Shown: positions 40,951-48,930 of the stretch, piece after piece
Layout: the number at the start of each line of letters is the position of its first letter
Position numbering within the stretch: the stretch's first letter is position 1
Assembly (NCBI GenBank): GCA_964390905.1
Contig: CAYMLO010000022.1
Coordinates: forward strand, 1 to 64,000
Length of the DNA stretch: 64,000 nucleotides
Direction of reading: 5' to 3'
Source: JAFGLZ01 sp964390905
Lineage (GTDB): Bacteria; Planctomycetota; Phycisphaerae; UBA1845; JAFGLZ01
The notes under the pieces: model-generated
Told to the model about the DNA's origin: nothing
The model's input: only the letters and a program-made list of their open reading frames with translations
Databases searched by the model: none
Position numbers and translations under genes: made by a program

Positions 40951-43107
40951 ATGCTGTTCACCGAGATCCTGCCGGACATTCCTACAGTCAAGGACGTCAC
41001 CGTCTGCGAGCCGGACGTACCGGAAAGCGTCGACTTCTGGATCTGGCTCCGGGCGCTTCAGGGACTGGTGAACCGTGACCGGCCGCACCTCTACATCGTG
41101 CAGGGGGCGGGTCCCCCCCGACGCCAGAAGCGTCGTGCCCTCTATGAAGACCACTGGCTCGACTACTACGTCCGTACCTTCGGGCTGCGCGTGTCCCACC
41201 TCGACGACCCGAACGAGATCATCGACCGCTACAGGCACCTTGTCGAGGGTTATGTGCTCTACGACACGGACGGGGTAGTTCAGACGCAGAACGTGGCCAT
41301 CACGCGGACCGGGCTCGAGGGCGTGTTGCCTGTCAGCCCCGACCAGGAGGAGTGGATGGTCCGCCACGGTATCCCTAGGCGGGATGACCTGCGCGGGCGG
41401 TTCGCCAGCGACGCGGATGCGGCGGAATGGGCCATCGACCACCTGTGGCCAAACTGCTGCAAGCGGTTGTACACGAACTTCTGCATCCACCGGCCGTCCT
41501 GGTACTCGCAATCGCACGCCCTGGTCGATTTCGTGGTCTACCACAAGGGCCTCGCATTGGACTTGCCGCTGAGCCGCCAGTCGCGCCGCACACAAAGCCT
41601 CTACCGACGAATGCTCGAGACGGCTGAACGGCCCGGCGTACAGATGAACTGGCACTGCGTATGCGACCAGGAGAAGGAGTACATTGCCGAGGCGGCCGAG
41701 CGCGGGTTCTTCAGCTTGTGCAGCGTGTCGACGCCCAACCTGACCATCCACGGCGGGGTCGGCGACACAGCGGCGGCGTACGAGCAACCGCTGCCCGCCC
41801 GAGAAGACTGCAAGGCGGAGCCCGGCAAGGTCTACGTCTGCTTCTACGTGAGCGACGGCGACGCCACGTGGGCCATGAACAACCTGCACTCGGGCAACTG
41901 GCTCGTACCCGAGCGGGGCCGGTACAAGATGGGCTGGGGGCTGCTACCGTTCATGGCGAAACTGATGCCGGGGATGCTGCGCTACTACCACGAGACGCGC
42001 CAGCCGAACGACTGCTTCTGGGGACCGTCCTCCGGGGTCGGGTACACCTACTCCCATCTCTGGCCCGAGTCGCTGGTCGACGACTACCTCAGAGAGACGC
42101 GGCGGCTCCTCGACCAGACAGGGCAGCACGGGTGCAACATGGTCAACTGGTTCTTGCAGGACTGGTGGCGCGAGGTCGAGGACGACGACGCCATCCGCCG
42201 CGAGCAGGAGATCCTCAAGGACGGGCCGGGGCTCGTGTGTGGTCTTGGCGGCTCGCCTTACGCCAAGAGCTACCTCGACGGGCCTATCCCGAAGCTTCAC
42301 TCCGTCCACATCGCCAACGTGGGCCGGGACAACGCGGGCGACATCATCCAGTTCGCCCGGGAATGCCCGACACGGCCGGCGTTCATGTTCCTATTTGCGC
42401 AGATCGCCGAGGGTATCTGGAAACAGCTTGATTCCGATATGACAACCTTCACACAGCATCCTGAGATCGAGATAGTGTCCATGGACGCGTTCTTCCTGAC
42501 GCTCCAGGACGCGTTGGTCCGGGGCCTGGCCAAAGGGCCCTTCTACGAGAAGACGGACAAGCTGGCCGAGACCTGGCTCAAGGCTCCGGGGCGCCACCGC
42601 CTGCCCTTCTGCGAGCGCGTGGCTGAAGAGCTGGCGTCGGTCGCGCGCGCGGACGCCGAGGAACGGCAGCGGGCGTTGGCGGAAGGCGCATGGATCGACC
42701 TGGTCTCACGGACAATCGAAGATGTCGCCGGGGATCGGGACACGTTTCTGGCCGCCTACAAGGGCTGTCGCTCGGTTGGGCCCGACGAGGAGGCGGACAC
42801 GCTGCTGTACGCGGCGTTCACGGTGGCCTGGACCTGCGTACGCTCGGCCATCGAGGCCCAGGGCATCTACGCCAACCACCGGACCCAGTGTCTCGAGGAT
42901 TTTAGGAGAACCTGCAGCGAGTGGGTTGACACGGTGCCTTTCGAGGCCCTGTTCGAGGCGTGGGACAAGTGGGAATCGGGACCGGCCGCCATCGAAGACG
43001 TGGCCGACTGGTGTCAGGGCATAGCCCTTGCGACACGAACGTTGCGAGACCGTCTCGGACCGGACCAAGACGAGGAGTTCTCGGGCTGGCCGCCAAGAAC
43101 CATCTGA
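40951..43107 (+). CDS. GxGYxYP domain-containing putative glycoside hydrolase
   Basis: 718 residues, ATG behind AGAGGAG. The family motif appears as GPSSGVGYTYSHLWPE, with variation at the YP positions. Other conserved stretches: VYVCFYVSDGDATWAMNNL, VPERGRYKMGWGLLPFMAKL (core KMGWGLLPFMAKL), QPNDCFWGPSSG. The N-terminal about 270 residues form the part seen before the motif in these proteins; the remainder is a C-terminal extension of about 250 residues. There is no signal peptide. The family is classed among putative carbohydrate-active proteins without proven activity. It lies downstream of the transposase remnant and cuts off a minus-strand epimerase gene at its 3' side, so it probably arrived by recombination. 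Confidence 0.75.
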   Translation: MLFTEILPDIPTVKDVTVCEPDVPESVDFWIWLRALQGLVNRDRPHLYIVQGAGPPRRQKRRALYEDHWLDYYVRTFGLRVSHLDDPNEIIDRYRHLVEGYVLYDTDGVVQTQNVAITRTGLEGVLPVSPDQEEWMVRHGIPRRDDLRGRFASDADAAEWAIDHLWPNCCKRLYTNFCIHRPSWYSQSHALVDFVVYHKGLALDLPLSRQSRRTQSLYRRMLETAERPGVQMNWHCVCDQEKEYIAEAAERGFFSLCSVSTPNLTIHGGVGDTAAAYEQPLPAREDCKAEPGKVYVCFYVSDGDATWAMNNLHSGNWLVPERGRYKMGWGLLPFMAKLMPGMLRYYHETRQPNDCFWGPSSGVGYTYSHLWPESLVDDYLRETRRLLDQTGQHGCNMVNWFLQDWWREVEDDDAIRREQEILKDGPGLVCGLGGSPYAKSYLDGPIPKLHSVHIANVGRDNAGDIIQFARECPTRPAFMFLFAQIAEGIWKQLDSDMTTFTQHPEIEIVSMDAFFLTLQDALVRGLAKGPFYEKTDKLAETWLKAPGRHRLPFCERVAEELASVARADAEERQRALAEGAWIDLVSRTIEDVAGDRDTFLAAYKGCRSVGPDEEADTLLYAAFTVAWTCVRSAIEAQGIYANHRTQCLEDFRRTCSEWVDTVPFEALFEAWDKWESGPAAIEDVADWCQGIALATRTLRDRLGPDQDEEFSGWPPRTI

Positions 43108-43186
43108 CACGATGGCCGGCCTCGACCAACGCCCGCACGATGGCCAGCCCTACGTGCCACGTGCCACCCATGACCGCAAGACGCAT
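43108..43186 (-). pseudogene. NAD-dependent epimerase/dehydratase, N-terminal fragment
   Basis: An ATG at 43186 with GGGGGA just upstream opens MRLAVMGGTWHVGLAIVRAL, followed by VEAGHRVRW, the first strand, glycine loop (GGTxxxG) and helix of an extended short-chain dehydrogenase/epimerase. Homology ends near 43108, at the stop codon of the GxGYxYP gene, after about 26 residues; the rest of the frame is antisense to that gene and is noise. It starts 21 bp downstream of the DegT stop on the same strand, so it was the next gene of that operon before being cut. Confidence 0.55.
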
Positions 43187-43207
43187 GGGTTCCCCCGATT
43201 TGTCCTG

Positions 43208-44434
43208 CTAGGAGAAGTAGTGTCCCCACACCTTCAGGATACCCGCGATAGTCTGCCCGACGTCCTGGTCAGTGTATCTCTGATCCACCGGCAAGCGCAT
43301 CACGGTCCGCTGCAGCTCGTCTACGTTTGGGCATGAGTCTGGGTCGTATTCCGTCTCGCACCAGAAGTGGGGAATTGCCTCCGAGAGCGGATAGTACTTC
43401 TTCTTGAGAATCAGCTCGGTGCGCAGGATGTTGTCGGCCGGCGACATCCCTGTGCCTATGGGAATCCCTTCAGCGGCCAGGGCGACCACCAGTTCGTCCC
43501 GCGTCGGTCCTTCGCCGACGTACCGGGCCGGCAGCGGCCACCATGACGGCTCACCGCCCGGGCAGACCTTGGGCATCTCCAATCCGGGAAGGTCACGCAG
43601 CGCTTCATAGTAGCGTCTGGCAATCGCGTCCCTGCGTGAGACGACTCGATCGAGCTTGCCGAGTTGAGCGATTCCGACAGCCGCCTGCAATGCACTGGGC
43701 CGGTAGTTCAGCGCGAAGAACGGGATGGGCTGCTGACCGCGCGGGATGGGACGTTGGCGTTCGTATGTCTTGTCTCGATAGAGGCTGGCGATCTCGGCCG
43801 TCTCATCATCGTTGGTGACCACGAAGCCCCCGTCACCCGTGCTCATCTGTTTGGATTCGTTCATGCTGAAACCAGCCGCATGCCCGAGGGTCCCCAGGGC
43901 GCGGCTCCGGTACTTGCCGCCGTGCGCTTGGGCGCAGTCCTCCAAGATCCTGACGCCGCGTTCCTCGCTGAGTTCCATGAAGGAGTCCATGTCGCACGGA
44001 AGACCGGCCATGTGAACGGACACGATGACTTTGGTCCGCGGCGTGATGCGGTCGCGCACGCTTTTCGGGCAGATCAGGCGGGTCTGGAGATCAATATCCG
44101 CGAAGACGGGGATCGCGTGCAGTGCGAGGATAGCGCTGACCGTGCCGATGTCAGTCATAGGCGTCGTGATGACCTCATCGCCCTCCGAAACACCTAGCGA
44201 GGCGAGCGCGGTGTGCAGGGCGGCAGTGCCGGAGGTAACCATCACCACGTGCCTTGCTCCGAAGGCCTGCGCAACAGCCCGTTCAAACTCCTTGACCTTG
44301 CCGCCCGGCCCCATCAGATTACCCGAATCAATGACTTCTTTGAGCTGGGCGAGCTCGTCGTCGCCGTACTTGTTGGGCTGGTTGTACGGGGTTGGCTTCG
44401 CCTTGGGGCCTCCGTGGGTTGCCAGGTCGCTCAT
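43208..44434 (-). CDS. DegT/DnrJ/EryC1 family PLP aminotransferase (copy 2)
   Basis: 408 residues, GGAG site nine bases before the ATG. Motifs: VMVTSGTAALHTALASLGVS, EVITTPMTDIGTVSAILAL, ILEDCAQAHGGKY and the lysine in FSMNESKQMSTGDGGFVVT (core NESKQMSTGDGG). Position and pattern are of the sugar aminotransferase family; MTDIG in place of the common YTFIA strand suggests a divergent substrate pocket. It is full length but its operon neighbours on both sides are reduced to fragments (43108-43186 and 44441-44561), so it may be a relic that is still intact. Confidence 0.88.
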   Translation of the reverse strand: MSDLATHGGPKAKPTPYNQPNKYGDDELAQLKEVIDSGNLMGPGGKVKEFERAVAQAFGARHVVMVTSGTAALHTALASLGVSEGDEVITTPMTDIGTVSAILALHAIPVFADIDLQTRLICPKSVRDRITPRTKVIVSVHMAGLPCDMDSFMELSEERGVRILEDCAQAHGGKYRSRALGTLGHAAGFSMNESKQMSTGDGGFVVTNDDETAEIASLYRDKTYERQRPIPRGQQPIPFFALNYRPSALQAAVGIAQLGKLDRVVSRRDAIARRYYEALRDLPGLEMPKVCPGGEPSWWPLPARYVGEGPTRDELVVALAAEGIPIGTGMSPADNILRTELILKKKYYPLSEAIPHFWCETEYDPDSCPNVDELQRTVMRLPVDQRYTDQDVGQTIAGILKVWGHYFS

Positions 44435-44440
44435 CGGCTC

Positions 44441-44561
44441 CCGCTCCTATCCAGATGCGGCTCGGCCCTGCCATGTAACCGTTGGCCTGCGTGATTCGAA
44501 CGTAGTAGAAGCCGCCGGTGAACTCGACGGCCGAGGACAGCGACGCGTGCGATCCGTAGCA
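44441..44561 (-). pseudogene. C-terminal fragment of a secreted hydrolase-like protein
   Basis: On the minus strand an open stretch reads SHASLSSAVEFTGGFYYVRI, then TQANGYMAGPSRIW, before running into the start of the DegT gene. The FYYVRxTQxxGxMAxxSxIW pattern is, from memory, the C-terminal strand pair of secreted CehA/McbA- or PHP-type metallohydrolases and related planctomycete proteins. A stop precedes it at 44562-44564 and no complete gene is present. This is read as the tail of a deleted upstream gene. The call rests on motif memory only. Confidence 0.35.
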
Positions 44562-44971
44562 TCAGCGCATGGTACGCCGAGCCAGATCGCCGTCAAGAAA
44601 TCAGTATGGTGTCCCCCGATTTCGATCAGCAGCCGGGGGACCTCCCCAACAGCCGGCTGCGCACCGTGGGGAAAAGCCCACACCAGTCTTGCGGAGCGAC
44701 CCAGCCAACGGCAACCATCTTCCGGCCACAAGGTTTTTTCTCAAAATGTTTTACGTCTTTCCGCAGCGCGGAACCGACCCAGCAGGCTCGCCGTGGCACG
44801 CGATCTGCCACCTCCCTGAGTGGGGGACGAGCTGGGGAATCCAGTTTCAGCCCCGGCCGGATGCAAGCCGACGTAGTGAGCACACGGTGCGCGGATGCTG
44901 GCTGTGCGACGGGCTGATCTGTTCTCGACTGACCCCGCAGGACGAAGTCGAGACACCGAAGGAGCGTCGCG
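44562..44971. other. 410-bp intergenic region before the peptide/radical SAM cassette
   Basis: There is no supported gene. It contains a small AT-rich island (around 44731-44760, ggttttttctcaaaatgttt), unusual for this GC-rich window, and two short hairpin-capable sites (GTGGCA/TGCCAC near 44792-44810; a stem around ccgcagcgcgg). The island is the most likely place for the promoter of the cassette at 44972, but I could not find a convincing -35/-10 pair. The remaining sequence shows nothing recognisable. Confidence 0.4.
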
Positions 44972-45097
44972 ATGAGGCGATTGTTCTACAGGTTGACGTT
45001 GCTGTTGATCGGATCGGTCTTGCCGATCGTGGCCGGGTGCAAGTTGATGGACATCCTGTACCCCATCAAGACGCTGTACGGCGTCGAGATGCCCTGA
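44972..45097 (+). CDS. 41-residue lipoprotein, putative substrate of the adjacent radical SAM enzyme
   Basis: ATG 44972, GGAG seven bases upstream, stop 45095-45097. MRRLFYRLTLLLIGSVLPIV forms a signal peptide ending in the lipobox IVAGC, with C23 as the lipidated residue. The predicted mature peptide is only 19 residues and ends KTLYGVEMP. It lies two genes upstream of a SPASM radical SAM protein on the same strand, in a region otherwise flanked by minus-strand genes. The pairing of a tiny lipoprotein with this branch of radical SAM enzymes recalls the 'rSAM/lipoprotein' systems described in Bacteroidetes, whose lipoproteins carry a YG-containing C-terminal motif. That it is modified by the enzyme is inference. 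Confidence 0.7.
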   Translation: MRRLFYRLTLLLIGSVLPIVAGCKLMDILYPIKTLYGVEMP

Positions 45098-45226
45098 TCT
45101 TAGGATCCGTCCGCACGTGAGGGTCGCGCCCAGTCCGAGGACGCCCGACAAGGCGTGACCCATTGCGACCAGACCCGAGCGGATGCATGATGGTGTCGCG
45201 GGACTGGGGCTGAGGAGATCGTTGCC

Positions 45227-45361
45227 ATGAAGCGTCTGTTCTGCCGGGCCATGCTGCTCGCGTTGGGGGTCTACGGGGTCTGTCTCGGGTCCCCGATGGC
45301 CGACTACAACGAGCTTCAGGCCGGTTCGGCTCGTGAGTTCTGCGCGCGCATCCTCGGATAG
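45227..45361 (+). CDS. 44-residue secreted peptide, putative second substrate
   Basis: ATG 45227, GAGGAG nine bases upstream, stop 45359-45361. The N-terminus (MKRLFCRAMLLALGVYGVCL) resembles that of the upstream lipoprotein (MRRLF vs MKRLF). It has no lipobox but a plausible signal peptidase I site after SPMA, leaving a 19-residue mature peptide with C39 and the end AREFCARILG. It lies 32 bp before the radical SAM gene and 129 bp after the lipoprotein gene. It may be a precursor peptide or a structural partner. No family is recognised. Confidence 0.6.
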   Translation: MKRLFCRAMLLALGVYGVCLGSPMADYNELQAGSAREFCARILG

Positions 45362-45393
45362 CACGCGGATGGCCGCGTCCTGGAGGTAGGCAC

Positions 45394-46524
45394 ATGGGGA
45401 CCTCGAGTGTGTGCGACGCCCGTCCGGAGACCCCGCCGGTGTGGACCCGGCCGTCGTTCCGTGAGCGGCTGGTGCTGGACCTGACCCGACTCTACCGAAA
45501 GACGCAGGCGGCCCTCCACGATCTGACCTACCTGTTTTGGGAGTGCACGCTGAGGTGCAACCTGGCCTGCCGACACTGCGGCAGCGATTGCCACAGAGAC
45601 AGCGAGCTGAGGGACATGCCGGCCGAGGACTTCCTGCGGGTTCTCGATCGCGTCGCGGAGGCCTACAATCCGGCCAAGACGTTGGTGGTCCTCACGGGAG
45701 GCGAGCCGCTGCTCAGGGCCGATCTGGAGCAGTGCGGCGCCGAGTTCAGCAAACGGGGCTTCCCCTGGGGGCTCGTCACCAACGGATACGCCCTGACCGA
45801 GGCGAAATTCGAGGCGTTGATGGGCACCGGCCTGCGGTCCCTGTCGATCAGCGTGGACGGCCTGGCCGAGAGCCACAACTGGTTGCGGGGACGGGAGACT
45901 TCGTTCGAGCGGGCCATCAACGCGGTCGCGGTGGCCGCCCGGCAGGAGGGCCTGGTCTTCGATGTCATCACGTGCGTCAACCAGAAGAACTTCGGTGAGC
46001 TCGACGACGTCAAGCGGCTGCTGATCGACAAGGGCGTCAAGCGATGGCGGGTCGGGACCATCTTCCCCAAGGGGCGGGCCGAGGACGATCCGCTGCTGGA
46101 CGTGACCGACGAGCAGTTCGGGGCCATGATGGAATTCATCAAGCAGACCCGCGAGGAGGGCGTTATCTCGGCCAGCTACGGCTGCGAGGGGTTTCTGGGG
46201 CCATACGAACGCAAGGCCCGCGACGGGATCTTCTTCTGTTGGGCGGGTATCCACGTTGGGTCGGTCCTGGCGGATGGCTCGATATCGGCCTGCCCCAGTC
46301 TTCGGGGCGACTACATCCAGGGCAACATCTACAAGGACGACTTCATCGACGTCTGGAAGAACCGGTTCTCGGTCATGCGCGACCGGCGGTGGACCCGAAC
46401 CGGCATCTGCGAGACCTGCGACGCCTACCGGTGGTGTGAGGGGAATGGGCTGCACCTCCGTGACGAGAAGACCGGCAAGCTCCTGCGCTGTCATCTCAAG
46501 ATGCTGGAGGGCGCGTCGGGCTGA
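45394..46524 (+). CDS. SPASM-domain radical SAM enzyme (rSAM/lipoprotein type)
   Basis: 376 residues, GGAGG seven bases before ATG 45394. The SAM-binding 4Fe-4S motif is C55-x3-C59-x2-C62 in FWECTLRCNLACRHCGSDC; the extra C51 and C66 extend it. GGEPLLR and SISVDGLAESHN follow in the TIM barrel. The C-terminal SPASM region (about 275-376) holds more cysteines (FFCWAG, ISACPS, ICETCDAYRWCEG, LRCHL) for auxiliary clusters. The WECTLRCNLxCxHCGSDC start matches, from memory, the radical SAM family paired with small lipoproteins. Such enzymes modify peptides, for example by C-C or thioether bonds. Its stop abuts that of the convergent DUF4159 gene with no gap. Confidence 0.88.
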   Translation: MGTSSVCDARPETPPVWTRPSFRERLVLDLTRLYRKTQAALHDLTYLFWECTLRCNLACRHCGSDCHRDSELRDMPAEDFLRVLDRVAEAYNPAKTLVVLTGGEPLLRADLEQCGAEFSKRGFPWGLVTNGYALTEAKFEALMGTGLRSLSISVDGLAESHNWLRGRETSFERAINAVAVAARQEGLVFDVITCVNQKNFGELDDVKRLLIDKGVKRWRVGTIFPKGRAEDDPLLDVTDEQFGAMMEFIKQTREEGVISASYGCEGFLGPYERKARDGIFFCWAGIHVGSVLADGSISACPSLRGDYIQGNIYKDDFIDVWKNRFSVMRDRRWTRTGICETCDAYRWCEGNGLHLRDEKTGKLLRCHLKMLEGASG

Positions 46525-48780
46525 TCAGTACGACAGCGCGTACAAGATGATGTTGAAGGCCACGCGTTTCGAATCGGCCTCCGTGTAACCTCGGCAGTGA
46601 TAGCACTTGTGGCCTTCCAGGCCGCAGCCGATCCCGTACGGCGTGTAGATCACCGCCGTACGACCGCCCAGGTCCACACCCTCCAAAGCCGGGCGGGTCA
46701 GGTCGGGTTTCTCGCGTTGCACCGCAGGCCGGTAGGTCACGCGGGAGATGTCGTACCCGATCTTCCCCGACAAGATCGGATGGTCGTCCGTCAGGGGCTT
46801 GAGCGCCCCGGGCCCGCAGACGTCTACCATCAGCTGACGGAATGATTTGTCGAAGCCCTTTCGGCCGCAACAGGCCTCTCCCAACAGGAACCCGCCGCGT
46901 TTCAGGAACCGCTGGAGATTGTCGCGCTGGGCCTGGGTCAGCGTGAACTCGTAGTGCCCGACCATGTAGATGATTGGGTGTTCGAACAACGTGGGCTGCT
47001 CGAGCCGGATCGGTGCGGCCTGGGTGACCACGTCGACGTTGGCCCGTTCGTTGAGCATCGTCGCGAGGTTGGGGATGACGTGCGGATCGGGCCGCCAGTC
47101 GCCGTTGTGGACCACCTGCCCGATCTGCACGCCGCCGCGAACCACACGGACCCTTCTTGGCTTGTCGTCGGGCACGTGCACGACGGCCAGCCGATCGCTC
47201 AGCGGATCGCCGCCGGTCGCGTAGGCGGCGATGTTGGCGCCCATCTTGAACGCCCGCTCGCTCAGCACGGGTATGTTGCCCTGCTCCCACAGGCACGACA
47301 GATCGCGCGGACTGAACAGGATGCTGGTCCGGCAGCCGAGGTTGATACCCTCCAGTTCGTAGTGATCGGCGTCGAGCTTGTACATGCTGTGGTAGACGGG
47401 GTGGTCACGCTCGAGAGGTTGGAGAGGGAACTCACCGAAGTTCTCCTCGGCGAACCGCCTCATGCCGGTCACGAACGGCTTCGCGCCGCAGCAGGCCTCC
47501 GCCAGAAGCGTCCCGCCCAACTCGGCGAACCGTCGCAGTTTCTTGCTTTGCTCCTCGTTGAACTTGGGAAATCGGTGTCCGTTGAAGTACAGAATGGGCG
47601 CTTCCAGCCACTTCTCGATCGGCTCGTCGAGGTCGACCACCTGCCAGGTCACCGGTTGGCCGAGTTTGTCCCCGATCCAAGCGGTCAGGTTGGCGGCGTC
47701 GTTGCGATCGGGACGCCAGTCGTTGCTTCGGCACCATCTCAGCTTGTTGATCAGGATGCTGCGATGCCCCTTGCCCAGAAACAGCAGGGCGAAGGCGGTT
47801 TCGTGGACGGCCTTCTTCCACGATCCGTCAGGTTCCTGGTGCTTGACCAGGTACGCGGCGCCCTCGCGGTACCAGTCGTGTTGGCCGAACCGAGAGAACC
47901 CCGTCAGCATGCCCACGCGTTCCAGGCCGTACAGATAGTAGAGGTGCCACCCGCGATGCCCCGGGTTGGACCGGACCGTGAAGTTCCGCGTCAGCCACGC
48001 CAGCCCCCCGGCGATCGGAGCGTTCTGGGCGTACTGGCCGCAGTGCGGCGCCCTGCCGTCCTTGGTGAAGCCGCGTTCGCGACGCGTCGCCAGGCTGTTA
48101 CCGACGATGTAGAGGCTGGCCACGCCAGCGGCCGTCATGCTGCCGGTGGGACTGGTCTTCGATCGCGTGCTGTATCCCCACGCCCCGTCGCGGTGTTGTG
48201 TCGTCACCCACTGTTTCTCGGCCAGCCGCCAGACCCTCTGAGGCACCTTCGCGCCGGCCTGTCTGGCCTCATGCAGCCCGAGCAGCGCGAACTGGGTGTT
48301 TGAGTGATCGCCCGATCCGCCGTGTCTCTCGTGATAGGTCCACGCTCCGTTGCTCAGTTGGCTCTTGATCAAGACGTCGGCGGCCCGTTGGATCTCGGCC
48401 GCGTAGCCCACAGGATCGGCCAGCGCGAGGGCCATGATCTTCAAAGCGATGACGTAGGTGAAGCGATCGGGCTGGTGCTCGATGGCCGCCAGCCCCTGAC
48501 GGATGGCCGGGTCGTCGGCGGGCACCCCGGCGCTGAGCATGGCCACCAGACACAGGACGGTCGTCCCGTTGGGCAGGCCGTACCTGGGCCAGTTCCCGTC
48601 CCCTTGTTGCCGGCTGCGCAGATAGTTCGCCCCCCGCTGGATCGCCCGCTTGACCTGCGTGCCGGTGACCCGCTGGGCCGACGCACGGGGCAAGCCGGCG
48701 CCTGCCGAGACGACCACCACCAGGAGGCCACACAGGGATCGCGATGCCACGGTTCGGCGTATCGCCATTTCTCTCATCAT
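46525..48780 (-). CDS. Prenyltransferase-repeat plus twin DUF4159 protein, secreted
   Basis: 751 residues from ATG 48780 (several in-frame ATGs; start uncertain). A signal peptide (CGLLVVVVSAGAGLPRA) is followed by an alpha/alpha toroid of squalene-cyclase/prenyltransferase-like repeats (about 40-390), recognisable by GANYLRSRQQGDGNW, LIKSQLSNGAWTYHER, QHRDGAWGYS and LVKHQEPDGSWKK. Two DUF4159 domains follow: one around WRPDRNDAANLTAWIGDKLG and GGTLLAEACCGAK, the other around WRPDPHVIPNLATMLNERA and GGFLLGEACCGRKGFD. Both keep the EACCG motif. The family is abundant in Planctomycetes with no known reaction. Confidence 0.85.
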   Translation of the reverse strand: MMREMAIRRTVASRSLCGLLVVVVSAGAGLPRASAQRVTGTQVKRAIQRGANYLRSRQQGDGNWPRYGLPNGTTVLCLVAMLSAGVPADDPAIRQGLAAIEHQPDRFTYVIALKIMALALADPVGYAAEIQRAADVLIKSQLSNGAWTYHERHGGSGDHSNTQFALLGLHEARQAGAKVPQRVWRLAEKQWVTTQHRDGAWGYSTRSKTSPTGSMTAAGVASLYIVGNSLATRRERGFTKDGRAPHCGQYAQNAPIAGGLAWLTRNFTVRSNPGHRGWHLYYLYGLERVGMLTGFSRFGQHDWYREGAAYLVKHQEPDGSWKKAVHETAFALLFLGKGHRSILINKLRWCRSNDWRPDRNDAANLTAWIGDKLGQPVTWQVVDLDEPIEKWLEAPILYFNGHRFPKFNEEQSKKLRRFAELGGTLLAEACCGAKPFVTGMRRFAEENFGEFPLQPLERDHPVYHSMYKLDADHYELEGINLGCRTSILFSPRDLSCLWEQGNIPVLSERAFKMGANIAAYATGGDPLSDRLAVVHVPDDKPRRVRVVRGGVQIGQVVHNGDWRPDPHVIPNLATMLNERANVDVVTQAAPIRLEQPTLFEHPIIYMVGHYEFTLTQAQRDNLQRFLKRGGFLLGEACCGRKGFDKSFRQLMVDVCGPGALKPLTDDHPILSGKIGYDISRVTYRPAVQREKPDLTRPALEGVDLGGRTAVIYTPYGIGCGLEGHKCYHCRGYTEADSKRVAFNIILYALSY

Positions 48781-48840
48781 ACCGCCCGTGTTCCGCCGCG
48801 ACGAGGCGCCGACAACGGACATAGTTGCTGCAGAACGGGG

Positions 48841-48870
48841 TTGTCTGGTGACTGGTCTGTGGTCTAGAAT
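48841..48870 (+). promoter_or_regulatory. Promoter of the prepilin-like gene at 48931
   Basis: TTGTCT (48841-48846), 18 bp, TAGAAT (48865-48870). It would give a transcript from about 48877 with a ribosome site AGAAAGG before ATG 48931. It is divergent from the DUF4159 gene. Confidence 0.45.
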
Positions 48871-48930
48871 GCCGTAGAAGCGAGGGAACATATCTTGGCG
48901 ACGAACGACGTTTCCTGTAGAGAAAGGTTT

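Noticed and set aside
42902..43107. Continuation of the epimerase fragment on the minus strand
   Set aside because: The frame is open but antisense to the GxGYxYP gene and no longer resembles an epimerase.
44485..44505. tRNA-like T-loop sequence (gattcgaac)
   Set aside because: No acceptor or anticodon stem around it; it is part of the hydrolase C-terminal fragment read on the other strand.
45394..46524. Radical SAM enzyme as anaerobic sulfatase maturase for the sulfatase
   Set aside because: Its opening motif and the adjacent short lipoprotein gene fit the rSAM/lipoprotein type better, and the sulfatase is 16 kb away.
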